A stretch of DNA of 64,000 bases from Prorocentrum cordatum. Taxonomy: Eukaryota > Sar > Dinophyceae > Prorocentrales > Prorocentraceae. Positions 1-11,059 of the stretch are shown one piece after another. The notes below the pieces were generated by a model. It had not been told where the DNA came from, did no database searches, and saw nothing but the letters and a program-made list of their open reading frames with translations. The position numbers and the translations under genes are program-made. The DNA lies in assembly GCA_963575745.1 (NCBI GenBank), contig CAUYUJ010019281.1:1553523-1617522 (forward strand), written 5' to 3'. Numbering within the stretch: position 1 is the first letter of the stretch; each line of letters opens with the position of its first letter.

Positions 1-755
1 AGTCTCTCCTCAGTCGCCAGGAGGTGTCTGAGTAGCGCTGGCGACGAAGGTCGAAGTGCCGGCCGCAGGTACACCTGGATGCGCATGACCTTCCGCTGGC
101 GCGCCCCCGCCAAGCACGCAGGTGTTCTCGGTCGGCAGGCGGGCACAACTGCGACCAGGTCCACCCGGGCGCTGGGCGACGTTCCCACGTGCTCGTTCAT
201 CAGTGTGTCGTCGACGTCGGATGGCGCCCAGTAGCTGGCAATATTCCGCCAGGCACCTAAGCTCATTTCGTTCAGAGGCTGAAAAAGCGTTGAAACTTCG
301 CGCGGCGGCGCACGTCAAGCTCGCACTTGAATGCCGAATAATGAATACAAAATCTTTCCAAATCCGAATCCAGCTGCTTCGGCGTATCCTCCGGCTACCT
401 GGCAACGGGGCGGAACGCTGTCGATGCCCTCGTTGGGCGCTACTCGGAAATCCACGAGGCCGAAGCATTGGCGCAGTTTCCCCTCGCCCTCGCGGCTCTC
501 GAAGTTCTGCGCTAGGCAGAAGGAGGTACGTCGCGGAGCCCGCCCTGACACGGCCCACCTCGGCGCCGAAATTGATGAACCCAAATGGAGCGCAACTCGG
601 AAGGCTGCGCCCATGGCCTCGGAGGCCCCGCTTCACCGCTGCAGCCTGCCGCGACGGAGCCATTCGACCCGAGCGCTCGCCCAACCGCTCGCGAACTTCG
701 CGGCCAGGCCACGAAGGCCCACTGGCGTGGCCACCCTGTCGCCCACGCATCAAGC
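1..755. other. Unidentified GC-rich sequence
   Basis: Long open frames exist on both strands (10-846 minus, 122-781 plus), but they are Arg/Pro/Ala/Ser-rich, overlap each other and show no domain I recognise. In GC-rich DNA such frames arise by chance. I therefore call no gene here. Confidence 0.3.
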
Positions 756-963
756 GCCCCAGCGCGCCTCCAATAGAGTAGTAGCATGCCGAAAGTGACG
801 AGGCTGGGGTAGTGAACGTTGGTTTGGGCGATGTCATTGGTACCACCCCCTGGACGCTGCGCCCCAGTACGCCTCCAATAGAATAATCTCATACCGAAAG
901 TGACGAGGCTGGGGTAGTAAACACTGATTTGGGCGATGTCATTGGTACAACCCCCTGGATGCC
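756..963. repeat. 105-bp tandem duplication
   Basis: Two units begin GCCCCAG at 756 and 861 and are strictly co-linear with a period of 105 bp. Both carry CCGAAAGTGACGAGGCTGGG and GATGTCATTGGTAC. They differ by scattered substitutions, so this is a diverged duplication, not an assembly stutter. In one minus frame both copies encode a similar peptide (PMTSPK, FTTPASSLS), which is a consequence of the DNA duplication. Confidence 0.85.
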
Positions 964-2275
964 AAAGTTGTCATCGGGGCGACGCGAGGGGGCCGCCCGC
1001 GGGCCCCCCCTCGTCGATTGACCCCCCGGCGTCGACCTTCGACCGACCCCAAGAGGACTCCAAGACAGGTCGAGGAAGCGGACGACAGAGCTGCACCGCA
1101 GGGCGTCGAGCTGCACCGCAGGGCTGAAGTTCGGTTTAGAATATTGTGCACCCCCGGGGAAATTGACTACCCCGAACGAGGTTAGGAGATGCTTGCTGAG
1201 GAAGTCCCGAAAGGAATCGCAACTCTCAGTTGGCATGAACATCGATCTGAATCTGCTTTCGAAGAAATCACAGGCGACTCCGCCACTCCCAAAAGCCATG
1301 CCAAAAAACACATCGCCCGGGAAGGCGATTTGAATTTTTGTTCGAGGAAATCTCAGGCAAGATGTCTCTTCCAGACTCTGGCCTCGTTCGGTTGTTAGCA
1401 TATCAGAAGGGGCCACAAGTGCATCTGGAACTCCCACAGCGGCCTGAAATCCAGCTTTGTCCCAGGCACCGTGGCCGAACAGGTGACAAACCACGCCTTC
1501 TTCGACCCCCGCTGTCTCTACTTGTTAATCCACCGGGTTGTAGAAACGACGGTCGCGCGTCCACGATCGACGTCAAGTGCGGCGGGTTCGCCAGTCGGCG
1601 CCCCTCGGCTTCGTAGAAAAAGATGTTCGCCACGCTTCCGTGTTCGAAATATAGATTGCACGTCGCGCCCCTGCGCCCGAAGGAGAGGTCGCATTTCGCA
1701 TTCCCGCGCTCGAAGGAGGAAGATGGTGCCGAAGGAGGCCCGGGTCGTCGCAGTTGCGGCCGGGGTCCCTCGCGCGCTGGTAGGCCTGTAAATTGCCACG
1801 GGAAGGGCCAGTCGTCGTTGTCGACGTAATGGGAGAAGGCCTTCGCGTGAACGGTCGGGTTTTCCCGCGCGCTCGTAGGCCGAGATGGCATCGGTGGAGT
1901 GGCAGCGGTAGCGTAGTAGCGGGCGATGAGCACCGTGCTCTGGTCCAGGTGGTCCTCCGCGTTTCCGTAAGTACGTCAGTGGTGCTCGGCGTAGGTACTC
2001 AGCACGCCGAGGGCGGAGATGAGCAAGCTGCTGCAGGTGCGACAGCTCCGCTACCAAGTAGAAAAACGGGGTCTGCATCCCATTGGAATGTAACCAGCAA
2101 AATAATGAGGTACGGAGAGGGGGCGGCGGCTGGGGGACTGGAAAAAAAGACCGCTTCCCCAGCCCACGGCCGCATGCAGTGCACCGCGGTCACGCAGCGC
2201 AGGCAAATGGGGCTGCGCAGCCTCAAGACTTAAGCCAGAACGATAGCGGGCATGCAAGCATGATACGCTCCTCCC
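964..2275. other. Unidentified region with short internal repeats
   Basis: No recognisable gene. A 17-bp direct repeat (GAGCTGCACCGCAGGGC) occurs twice near 1090-1125. Overlapping minus-strand frames at 889-1494, 1403-1933 and 1518-2078 share no domain with known families as far as I can tell. Related short stretches around 1190-1390 and 1620-1720 hint at an old tandem repeat. Nothing else is supported. Confidence 0.3.
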
Positions 2276-2480
2276 TCGGAGCGTACCTTCAATCTGAGGG
2301 GGGGAGGGAGGGGGGGCGCAAATTTGGAACCCCCCATTTTGATCGATGGCCTCCAAGAAGACCCAAAGAGGCCATCCAGGGCCCCCAAGGGAACCGCAAG
2401 AGGGCCCCAGCAGGGCCCTAAGATGGCCCCAAGGCCCCCCACAGAAGCTCCAAGAGGATCTCCAAGAGGCAGTTTTTAAG
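2276..2480. repeat. Degenerate CCAAGAGG / GGCCCC minisatellite
   Basis: Variants of CCAAGAGG, GGCCCC and CCAAG recur every 10-20 bases (AAGACCCAAAGAGGCC, CCAAGGGAACC, CCAAGAGGATC, CCAAGAGGCAG). The same vocabulary returns at 11320-11810, and its reverse complement at 8100-8480 and 8740-9170, so it is a dispersed family of low-complexity minisatellite. Confidence 0.55.
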
Positions 2481-2699
2481 AACTCTATTATCGTCCCTCG
2501 TCCTCGTCCTTGCCCTCATCGTCTTCCTGTTCCTGTGCATCCTCTTCCCCGTCGTCGTGGTCGTGGTCGTCGACTTCGTATTCCTCCTCCTCCCTCTCAT
2601 TCCCTCGCCCCCACGCGGGCCCCACGGATGGCCCAGAGAAGCCCTCAATGGGCTGGTGGGGGTACGCGAAGCGTGAAGCATCGACCACGTCGTCCACAG

Positions 2700-2765
2700 C
2701 ATCATCATCCTTATCTCCCCCACCATCACGCCACCACCACGACCACCATCATGATCAACAACATT

Positions 2766-2829
<64 letters not shown>

Positions 2830-2842
2830 GCATCATGCTCAT

Positions 2843-2873
<31 letters not shown>

Positions 2874-2949
2874 AGCATCATCCTCATAAACAGCATCATC
2901 ATCAGCATCATCATGATCATCATCATAACCACCATCATCATCAGATTTC

Positions 2950-2990
<41 letters not shown>

Positions 2991-4240
2991 GTCGTCGTCG
3001 TCGTCGTCGTCGTCGTCATCGTCATCGCCATCCTCAACAAAGAGATGATCATCATCCCCTGCAGCATCATCAGCATCATCAGCATCATCGTCATAACCAG
3101 CATCATCACCATCCTTATCAGCATCAGCATCATCAGAATCATCATGGCCCTCATCATCATCATCAGCATCATCACCACCACCACAACGACCATCATCACC
3201 ATCATCTGCATCATCGTCATCATCCTCATCATCATCAGCATCAGCATCCCAATCCCCATCATCATCGTCATCATCAACATCAGCATCATCATCATCATCA
3301 GTATCAGCAACAACAGCAACATCATCAGCCGCATCAGCATCGACATCATCACTATCACCACAATCATCAGCATCATTTTCATCCTCGTCGTCGTCAGCAT
3401 CATCAGTATCATCATCCGCATCATCATCACTATCGGAATCCTCGTCATCGTCCTCATCAGCAGCAGCATCATCCTCAGCCTCATCCTCAGCATCATCATT
3501 ACCATCAACAGCAACGACCAACGTATAACCAACATGATACAGTCAGCATCGTGATCATGGATGCAATCGTCAACAACCAAGATAGCACCATCAGCATAAT
3601 CATCAGCACTATCGTCATCAGTCTCGTCGTCATCGTATTGGTAGTCGCATTCAAAATCATATTCATGTTCGTGTCCGTCATCGACTCACCATTAACGGCA
3701 TCATCGTCACCATCATCAGCGTCATCATCCTCGCCATCGTCATCATAATGAACAGCATCGCACCCGTCAGAATCACCATCAGAATTGTCATCATACTCGG
3801 CGTCAGCATCATGATAACAATGAACATAATCTTCATCATCATCATCATCGTTGTCGTCATCATCATCAGCACCATCAGCATCACGATCAGCATCATCATC
3901 ATTATCAGAATCATCATCAGCACCATCAGCATCATCAGCATCATCGTCATCGACATCGTCATCATCATCAGAATCAGAATCAGCATCCTCATCATCATCA
4001 TCATAGTCATCATCAGCATCATCATAGCCATCATCATCATCCTCATCATCATCAGCAGCATCAGCATCATCGCCTTCATCATCATCTTCATCATCACCGT
4101 CGTCGACGTCAGCAGCAGCAGCATCATCGGCATCATCGGATCAGACTCATCATGTTCATAATCAGAACCACCAGCCTCATCATAAGTATCCTCATCATCA
4201 TCACCATCATCCGCAGCATCATCATAGTCGTCGTCACCTC
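2700..4240. repeat. CAT/ATC triplet microsatellite (first array)
   Basis: About 1.5 kb of near-continuous CAT/ATC triplets, interrupted by CAG, CGT, CCT and AAT triplet variants. Interruptions keep the 3-base phase, so all six frames stay open and give poly-His, poly-Ile, poly-Ser, poly-Asp and poly-Met. These frames are a property of the repeat and I do not call them genes. A GTC/CCT-rich lead-in lies at about 2490-2700. Confidence 0.95.
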
Positions 4241-4525
4241 TTCTCTCCAGCTGCTGTTGCTACGACACCATCATCCAAGGGTCTCCAGGTGCGCGGGGCG
4301 CGACGCCGCGCCGCCTTGGACGTGAGTGATCGAAGCCCACTACGGAATGCCAGTCGAAGACGCCACCTGAGTCAAAGCGGCAGCACGGACGAACCTCGTT
4401 CTAAATACGAAGCCATGCGCGCGCACCGTAGCGTGCGCGACCACGTTCCAGCACTTACGCACGGATTTCAGCCCGTCGGGCTTCGACGAAGCCTCCCCGA
4501 GCTGCGTCGCCAAGACCTAACTAGA
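4241..4525. other. Spacer, nothing recognised
   Basis: Mixed-composition sequence between two low-complexity arrays. No coding similarity, inverted repeat or known motif was seen. Confidence 0.3.
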
Positions 4526-4527
4526 GC

Positions 4528-4680
4528 GCAGAGGAGGAGGAGGAGGAGGAGGAGGAGGAAGGAGGAGGGAGGAGGAGAAGGAGAAGGAGGAAGGAGCAGA
4601 GAGATCAGGACGAGGACGAGGAGGAGGAGGAGGAGAAGGAGGAAGGGGACGACGAGGAGAATGAGGAGGAAAAGGAGGAT
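4528..4680. repeat. GGA/AGG purine tract
   Basis: Purine-rich triplet array (GAGGAGGAGG, AGGAGAAGG, GACGAGG variants) with the purines on the plus strand. This is the opposite strand polarity to the CCT arrays elsewhere in the window. Confidence 0.85.
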
Positions 4681-4979
4681 GCATTGCCTGCTCTGGAGCT
4701 GCGGGCAGGCCAGGCAGTGCAGCCGACCGGCAGAGCCCGCAGAACCGCCGACAAGCCAGGCTGGACCAGGGAGACGGGGGAGCTCCGCTGATCAAGCCTG
4801 CACTTCAGGGCGCCACGCTCGCCCCCACGGAAACCGGCCGAGGCTGGGTATCCGCAGCCAGCAAGCGATGTGCCCGCCGCTCAGCGGACGCAGCGGCAGG
4901 CGCGCGCGCACCCGGAAGAGCAGTCACAAGCAATGACAGCTTCCGACACGCAACTCTGCTGCGGCAGGAGCAGACAGCA

Positions 4980-5190
4980 TCGAATCAGGAAATCGGATCG
5001 GATCGGAACGCGTATCGAATCGGACCGCTTTGGCTCGGAGTCGGAATCGAATCGAACCAGCGGCGCCAGGATGCAGAATAGCGCCACGCAAGCATCGGGC
5101 CGCATAGGCTCGCCCGAAGATCGGAATCGAATCGAGTCGGAGCGGCCAGAGCCGACATCGAATCGGATCGATCGGATCAAACTGGACCCT
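4980..5190. repeat. Degenerate GAATCGGATCG array
   Basis: Repeated words GAATCG, GGATCG, GTCGGA and GAATCGAATC occur in two blocks (about 4980-5060 and 5118-5180) separated by a unique stretch. It looks like a decaying short tandem repeat with a 5- to 11-base unit. Confidence 0.7.
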
Positions 5191-5528
5191 GCTGCGGACG
5201 GGAGACTCACGGCCTCTACCGGCAAGATGGCCACAGAGCCGAGGCTGCTGGCGATCGCAGCGTCGAGCGCTGCCGAGGCAGCCGAACGCGAGGAACGCGC
5301 CTGGCCCGTTCACACACCAACCCAGACCTCCAACGTCTGGAGAAACCCGAGGCAGAAGTTCTCGCAGCTTTCGGCCGCTGGGCAGCCCTCCCCGGGCGCC
5401 CCAGACGGTCAGGAAGCAAAAACCTGCTCGGGATGGCGAGGCAGCCCCGAGGAACAGGTCCAGCCCTCTGGGGACTCCGCCTAAAAGCGGAGGCGGGTAC
5501 TCCGCGGCGGGGACGCCTGATTGCGCCC
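5191..5528. other. Spacer, nothing recognised
   Basis: Mixed sequence with overlapping frames on both strands and no recognisable protein or repeat. Confidence 0.3.
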
Positions 5529-5648
5529 CCTCCTCCTCCTTCCTCTCGTCCTCCTCCTCCTCCTCCTCCTCCTCCTCCTCCTCCTCCTCCTCCTCCTCCT
5601 CCTCCTCCTCCTCCTCCTCCTCCTCTTCCTCCCCCTCCTCCTCTTCTT
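5529..5648. repeat. CCT triplet microsatellite
   Basis: An almost pure CCT/CTC run of about 100 bases passes directly into the TTA array that follows. Poly-Pro and poly-Gly frames here are artefacts of the repeat. Confidence 0.95.
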
Positions 5649-6134
5649 ATTATTACTGTTATTATGATAATTCTGATTAGCATTATTCAAATTATGTATC
5701 CGTGGTAAGATTCCTATGCTTATTAATAGTATGATTATTGATATTATTATTAGTATTAGTATTATTATTATTAGTATTAGTATTATTATTATTACTATTA
5801 TTATTATCAATAATTATTAGTATTATTAATATTATTATGATTATCATTAGCAGTATTATTATTATTAGTAGTATGATTAGTAGTATTATTATTATTAATA
5901 TTATTATGATTATTATTAGTATTAGTATAATTATGGTTATTAGTTTTATTGTTATTATTATTAGTAGTATCAATATTACTATTATTAATGATAATAATAT
6001 TAATATTTTTTATTAATATTATTAGTAGTATCATTATTAATATTGTTGTTATTATTATTAGTAGTATTATTAGTATTACTACTATTATTATTACTATTAT
6101 TATTACTATTAGTATTGTTATTATGATTGCTATT

Positions 6135-6165
<31 letters not shown>

Positions 6166-6318
6166 GTATTATTATTACTACTATTATTATTACGACTACT
6201 AATCATATTATTAGTATTATCATTCGTATTATTAGTATTACTATTATTAGTATTGGTCGTTTTCTTCTTACTAGTGTTCTTCCTATTCTCCTTACTAGTC
6301 TCCTCATTGTTGTTATTA
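5649..6318. repeat. TTA/ATT triplet microsatellite
   Basis: About 670 bases of ATT/TTA triplets with phase-preserving variants (AGT, ATC, ACT, GTT, AAT) are bracketed by CCT arrays. It is the only AT-rich triplet array in the window and contrasts sharply with the GC-rich flanks. Confidence 0.95.
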
Positions 6319-7160
6319 TTATTATTCCTCCTCCTCCTCCTCCTCCCCCTCATCCTCCTCCTCCTGATGTTTGCAGAGGGGGAGGCGGCGGCGGCAGCCG
6401 CCGCCGAGCAAGCAGGGAAAGGCGGCTCTGGAGCGGGCGAGCTCTGGAGCGGGCGAGCTCGGGAGCAGCCTGCCCGGTGACGGGCAGCGGGCAAGGCCTC
6501 CACGGCCTCCCGGCCTGCACAAAGGCGCGCGGGGCCCGGGGCGGAGAAGCCAACCGGGCCCCCGGGGGGGCGTCGGCGGCAAGACAGAGGGGCGGCCTGC
6601 CCAGGTTGCCCCCTCTCCCTCCCCTCCTCCTCCTCCCCCTCCTCCTCCCCCTCCTCCCCTCCCCCTCCCCCCTCCCCCCTCCCCACTCCTCCCTCCTCCC
6701 TCCTCCCTCCCTCCTCCGCCGCCCCATCCGCGCTCGCCCTCGCCCCCCCTCCGGCCTCCGCTGCACCTTCTCGCCCCCCTCCCCTGCTGCCCCTCAACGT
6801 CCAAGGACCCCACCTGGATAGGCAACAAGAAAGCGGCTCGACGGAGACCCCACTGGGGTGGGTAAAGAGAAAGGCAAAAAGAAAGCGGCTCGGAGGATAC
6901 ACTTGCCTGGGAGGAGGAGGCGGAGGAGGAGGAGGAAGGAGCGAGGGGAACGAAAGGGGGGGATAGCAAAGGGTAGGGTAAAGAATCAGCTCACGTGGCT
7001 GATTTTCCCAGCGCCTCCCGGCGCCGGGAGGCGCACATGCATCGAGGAATGGGCCCGGCGGCGGGGCCGAAACCAGCCGCATGCAGCAGATTTCGTAACC
7101 CCCCCTTTCCCTATCCCCCCCGTCTTTCGCTCGGCCCGATGAGGAGGAGCCCCCCCCTCG
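6319..7160. repeat. CCT and C-rich/purine-rich low-complexity block
   Basis: A CCT array (6319-6366) is followed by GC-rich sequence with the tandem phrase GGAGCGGGCGAGCTC (about 6430-6462). Then come a pyrimidine tract (about 6605-6800) and a GGAGGA tract (about 6910-6950). Long proline/glycine frames are compositional. No gene is supported. Confidence 0.7.
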
Positions 7161-7170
7161 CCCCCTCTAG

Positions 7171-7333
7171 GAAGGCACCAACTATACACCAACACCGATC
7201 CTGGCCAGGATCACCCCGGGCCCAGGATCGGTGCATACGCCCTCCTGCCTTGTGCAAGAAGGCATATACGCCGATCCTGGGCCCAGGGTGATCCTGGGCC
7301 AGGATCGGTGTTGGTGTATAGTTGGTGCCCTTC
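7171..7333. mobile_element. Foldback element 1 (near-perfect inverted repeat)
   Basis: The left arm begins GGCACCAACTATACACC and the right arm ends GGTGTATAGTTGGTGCC. The arms of about 75 bases pair almost perfectly, including internal CCAGGATC and GGGCCCAGGATCGG blocks. The centre is a short loop around CCTTGTGCAAGAAGG. A CGCCCCCTC motif lies just outside each end and may be a target duplication. There is no coding capacity. Most likely a foldback or MITE-type non-autonomous element. Confidence 0.7.
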
Positions 7334-7670
7334 GCCCCCTCGCCCGCCCCCCACAGCCCCTCCTCGTCCTGCCCCCCCTTCGCTCGGGGGGCCGACGTCC
7401 GTGGGCGCGCCGCGGTCGATCTCGCCGGAGCACTCGGCGGACCTCCGCCCGGCGGGTGAAGCAGTGCGGAGGGGGGGGGGGTGCGGCAGCCAAGCGCCGG
7501 GGGTGACCCAAGAGGGGGTCCAGGCACAGGGGGGTGGTTTTTCCTCGGGGTCGGGGGCCCTGGGCCGTCGTTCGAGCGTGGGCACGACCTCCGGGGGTCG
7601 CTGCTTGCGATCCGCGCCTTGGGCCGGCTGCACAGACGCTGACTCAGCGAGAAACGGCAGAAACGGCAGG
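7334..7670. other. Spacer, nothing recognised
   Basis: GC-rich sequence between two inverted-repeat elements. No gene or motif recognised. Confidence 0.3.
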
Positions 7671-7864
7671 GGGGCGGTGCAGTAGATTCGGTGCACTAGA
7701 GGTGTGGGGCGGCAGTACACTTGGGGCGTGCAGCGCATTCCGGGGCGCGAGTGTGTTGCTGTATCCTCTCGTGCAGCGCAATTACTTGCAACTCAATGCA
7801 ACACAATTCTCCGGCGCAACATGCACTTGCAATACAATTGCCCCAAATCTACTGCACCACCCCC
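7671..7864. mobile_element. Foldback element 2 (short TIR element with GGTGCA repeats)
   Basis: The ends are GGGGCGGTGCAGTAGATTCG (7671-7690) and, inverted, AATCTACTGCACCACCCC (about 7846-7863), giving terminal inverted repeats of about 20 bases around 150 bases of interior. The interior repeats GTGCAGCGCA and TTGCAA-like words related to arrays at 11.1 and 12.0 kb. No open frame of interest. Confidence 0.6.
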
Positions 7865-7915
7865 TTTCAGCTGGACCCCTTTCAACTTTTGGGTCACCCA
7901 AACAAGCGCCGGGGG

Positions 7916-8067
7916 CCAGAGGGTTCCAAAGGGAGTTTTGGGGGAGGGGGTTTTCCAGGAGGGGTCCCCCAGGGGCTTCGCCCCCCCTGTTTTGACGAGG
8001 TTCCGAGGCCCCCTGGGGGGCTCTCTGGAAAACCCCCTCCCAAAAAAACCCCTCTGGAACCCTCCAG
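7916..8067. mobile_element. Foldback element 3 (long palindrome)
   Basis: The left arm (CCAGAGGGTTCC, then GGGGGAGGGGGTTTTCCAG) is the inverse of the right arm (CTGGAAAACCCCCTCCC, then CCTCTGGAACCCTCC). The inner CCCCCAGGGGCTTCG is mirrored by CGAGGCCCCCTGGGGG. The loop is about 20 bases. It is one of five such structures within 3 kb. Confidence 0.65.
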
Positions 8068-8099
8068 GTGAGATGGGGGCACGGGCGGGCCAGGGGAGG

Positions 8100-8480
8100 G
8101 AGCAAGGAGGGAAGACGGCTCCCCGTCCCGACAGGCGCTCTCCCAGGGCCCCACGGGCGAACTCGTGGGGTCACCTCGGAGCCCTCCGAGGCACCTTCCG
8201 GGCGTGGCGCGGCAGCTGGGCCTCTGGGGGGGGGGGGAGGGGCACGGGCGGACAGGGGGAAGGGAATACGGAGTGTCGCCTGCTTTCGTCTGCAGTCCCA
8301 TACCTTTCCCCTCCACCGACGGGCACGTTGCGAGCCGCCACGGAACTGAAAGTAGGGAAGACAGCTCCCCGTTCCAAGAAGGGCTCTCCTGGAGCCCTCG
8401 GGCGGCTTCTTGGAGCCGTCTTGTACGCTTCTGGGCGTTCGCAGGGCCATCCTGGAGCCCTCTTGGAGCGAGGAGAAAGA
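8100..8480. repeat. CTTGGAGCC / CCTGGAGCC minisatellite
   Basis: Words such as CCTGGAGCCCTC, TTGGAGCCGTCTTG and GCCATCCTGGAGCC recur. They are the reverse-complement counterpart of the CCAAGAGG family at 2276-2480 and 11320-11810. Confidence 0.5.
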
Positions 8481-8739
8481 AGGAGCAGTGGAAGGAGCAA
8501 TATGCAGAAATAGAAGTGATGAGAATGCGGAGGGGAGAAAGATGAGGGAAGAATAAAGAGGGAAGACGGACGAGCAGGAAGAAGGAAATCGAGGACACCT
8601 ACGGCGAGTTACCGCCACTCCCTGCTTTTCGACAAAGCTTGCGTGGCCAAACGCTGCGGAGAAGTACCGCACGTGTGGCCAGTTACCGATGGAACACTGA
8701 CTCGGCCGTGGTTGAGTTCAATGGGCCCACTTGGGCCAT
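8481..8739. other. Spacer, nothing recognised
   Basis: A purine-rich stretch (about 8480-8600) is followed by unique sequence. No gene recognised. Confidence 0.3.
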
Positions 8740-9170
8740 CTTGATGCTGTCTCGGAGCTCTTCAGACGGCCCTCTTGGGGCCACCTGGTCACCTGGCGCT
8801 CTCGCAGGCCATCTGGGGCCCTCTCAGGCTGTCTTGGGCCCTCTTGAGCTGTCTGGGGCCGCTCGAGGCCGAGTCTATTGGGGCTGTCTTGGAACCATCT
8901 TGGTGGCTTCTTGCGCCCTCCTGCGGCCTCCTTGATCTCTCGCCTCGTCCTGGAAGCCCTGAAAAACTGAATTGCGCAGATATCCTTCGAAAACTTCTGA
9001 AACCTAAATTGCTGATGCCTCTCAGGATCCCTTTGGGGGCTCTCTTGGACAGCTCTCGGGGCGTATTGGGGGCCTCCGTGTTCATGGAGGCCTCTTCGGC
9101 CGCCTTTAGATCCACTCGGGCCGTCTTCCCAGCGTGCTGGGCCGTCTTGTGGCCGAGGTCTTCAGGGCCA
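8740..9170. repeat. GGGCCNTCTTGG minisatellite
   Basis: GGGCCATCTTG, GGCCCTCTTGGGG, GGGCCCTCTCAGGC, TGTCTTGGGCCC and GGGGCTCTCTTGGAC recur with roughly 25-35-base spacing and heavy divergence. Same family, in the same orientation, as 8100-8480. Confidence 0.6.
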
Positions 9171-9653
9171 TCTTGCCACACCTGGAAGCGGTCGTCGGGA
9201 TCAGGCAGCGAAACTAGCCCCTGGGACCCCATTTGCGGCCCAGATCCCGACCAGGAGGCCCCCTGGTCCCGGTCCCCCTGGCATATGTAAGCTCAATCAA
9301 ACCTGGCTGGGAGCTGGTGACAACCCACCCCAGCCAAGCTCCCCCAACACAACCTTCAGACCCTCCTTCCCTGGTTCCCAACAGCGGGGTGGGAGATATG
9401 CACATTATCGTCATTGGTTCCTACGGATGTCACGGTACTGGTGAACAATTTGGTGGATGGTGGTGGTGGTACTTGAGCTTCCCGTGGAATTGCAATCTCC
9501 GCAACCACGCGCGCAACGCAGCAGGCGCCTCCTGCGAATCGCACAACGCTGCGACTCGCGAGGAAGCCGCTGCGCCGCGCCCCCCACGAAGCGGATGCCG
9601 AGTGACCTGTTCGGGTCTGCACTCGGTGACATGCGCTGCGAGTATTGACTGCC
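9171..9653. other. Unique-looking spacer
   Basis: No gene, array or inverted repeat recognised. Confidence 0.3.
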
Positions 9654-9804
9654 TACCAGACCACCCCAACCCAACCCGAAGACCCGAATTTCGGGCTGGG
9701 GGGGTACGGGCTCCATGTGTTTTTTGTCGATGTTCCCGGACCCCCCCCCCCACCGGAAATGGACGGCAAATTGAGGCCTTCGGGTTGGGTTGGGGTGGTT
9801 TGGT
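9654..9804. mobile_element. Foldback element 4 (CCACCCCAACCCAACCCGAAG arms)
   Basis: ACCACCCCAACCCAACCCG at 9659-9677 is exactly mirrored by CGGGTTGGGTTGGGGTGGT at 9781-9799. Weaker pairing continues outward. The ~95-base interior is GC-rich with a C homopolymer near 9740. Both strands encode the same short peptide theme because of the symmetry. Non-autonomous element, no coding capacity. Confidence 0.65.
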
Positions 9805-10015
9805 GGGTGGTGAAGTATGGGCATGCCGAGAAGAGATGGGAACAGCTCAATGTGGTACAGGCGCAGCTCGCGGTGGGATGCGTCGTGGGCCCTCCGACCA
9901 CAGGCCGGCAACGCGAGGCCTCCGACCCCCGTTTGCGGCGGCGGAGGCGCAGCAGCGCCAGCCCGTCCTCGGTCGAGGTGATGAGAGCCTGGCTCGGACT
10001 GCCAGGGGGGCGGGC
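9805..10015. other. Spacer between foldback elements
   Basis: No recognisable feature. Confidence 0.3.
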
Positions 10016-10194
10016 TTCGAGTAGGGGATCGACTACAGAATCGATGTGCCCCAGAATTGATGTTTCTTGTCGGATCCACGGGCAATTCGTAGAACTTCCG
10101 CAGACCACCGAACGGTTGACGTATTTTTGTTGAAGAGTCGACGTGAAAATCAAATTTGGGGTAAATCCATTCTGTAGTCCATCCCCCAGTCGAA
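10016..10194. mobile_element. Foldback element 5 (~45-bp TIRs)
   Basis: GGGGATCGACTACAGAATCG (from 10024) is mirrored by ATCCATTCTGTAGTCCATCCCC (about 10165-10186). The match extends outward (TTCGAGT versus ACTCGAA-like) and inward (CCCCAGAATTGAT versus ATCAAATTTGGGG), giving terminal inverted repeats of roughly 45 bases around about 85 bases. Typical MITE dimensions. Confidence 0.65.
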
Positions 10195-11059
10195 AGCTGA
10201 CCAGCTGACCCAAGCCATCGCCCGTTAAGCTTCCTCATCATGTTCACCCGCGTCCGCCTCCTCCTCCTCCTCTTCCTCCTCCTCCTCCTGCTCGTGCTCG
10301 TTTCCTCAAGCTCTGCTGTCGTCGCGCTCGCACATCAGCCACGGCCTGCTTCAACTGCACCAGGCAGTCTGCAAAAACACATGGTGACATACGAAAGCGC
10401 GCACTCCGATGCCGTCCTCCCCGGGTTGAAGGCAAAGCGCGCCGCGCTCACGAAGACCCCTTGTCGCGCTTGGAGGCCGTACCCGCGAAAGCTGTCGTCA
10501 AGACTGTGCAGTACAGCAAGATCGACCCAGAGGCAAATATCGCACTGTTTTATTATTTTCTGCTCCGCTTCCTCATCGTCCCGTTCCCCCCATTCCCTTA
10601 CGCATCATCCACCGTCCCCGCCGCCTCCCAGTTACCTCACGTCTCCTTCCCGTACCCTCCCTATCCACCCCTCTCGCATGTCCAAGCGCTACCAACAAAA
10701 AGGTCAACTAAAGCTGCATGGTGCTGTCTTGAGACTGCGTGTCCAACATGTTCCTGAAGAGTTTTTCGGCTTGGTGGCGCTCGACTGTACGACTCCGCGG
10801 CGTGGCCCTTCCTGTGAAGTTGCCAGAGGGTCGTCCCTCACAGAACTCCCGTAGGGATCGATTGAGAGAGCCTTCCTGACCCTGTCAGCACATCCTACAT
10901 GTGTTGCGTGCCCAAAAAACTGTGCCAACTTCGCATCCTGAAGGGGGTGCTTGATTCACCTCGGATGAGTCGGACTGCTAGGTCAAGGGTTGAACACGTG
11001 TTGACACCATTCGCAATTCACACTGGCGGCAGAAGACCCAAACAGCAGTATCACACTCA
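10195..11059. other. CCT-rich lead and spacer
   Basis: A short CTC/CCT array at about 10253-10300 is followed by pyrimidine-rich but non-repetitive sequence. Frames are compositional. No gene recognised. Confidence 0.35.

Noticed and set aside
889-2078. Minus-strand ORFs of 176-201 residues
   Set aside because: Three overlapping frames of similar length, no recognisable domain; kept as unidentified sequence.
2346-4161. Long frames of poly-Ile, poly-His, poly-Asp and poly-Met over CAT arrays (also at 14.1-15.8, 16.6-17.4, 20.8-22.7 and 24.5-26.4 kb)
   Set aside because: Triplet repeats keep every frame open. There is no start context, domain or composition change at the array edges, so these are artefacts.
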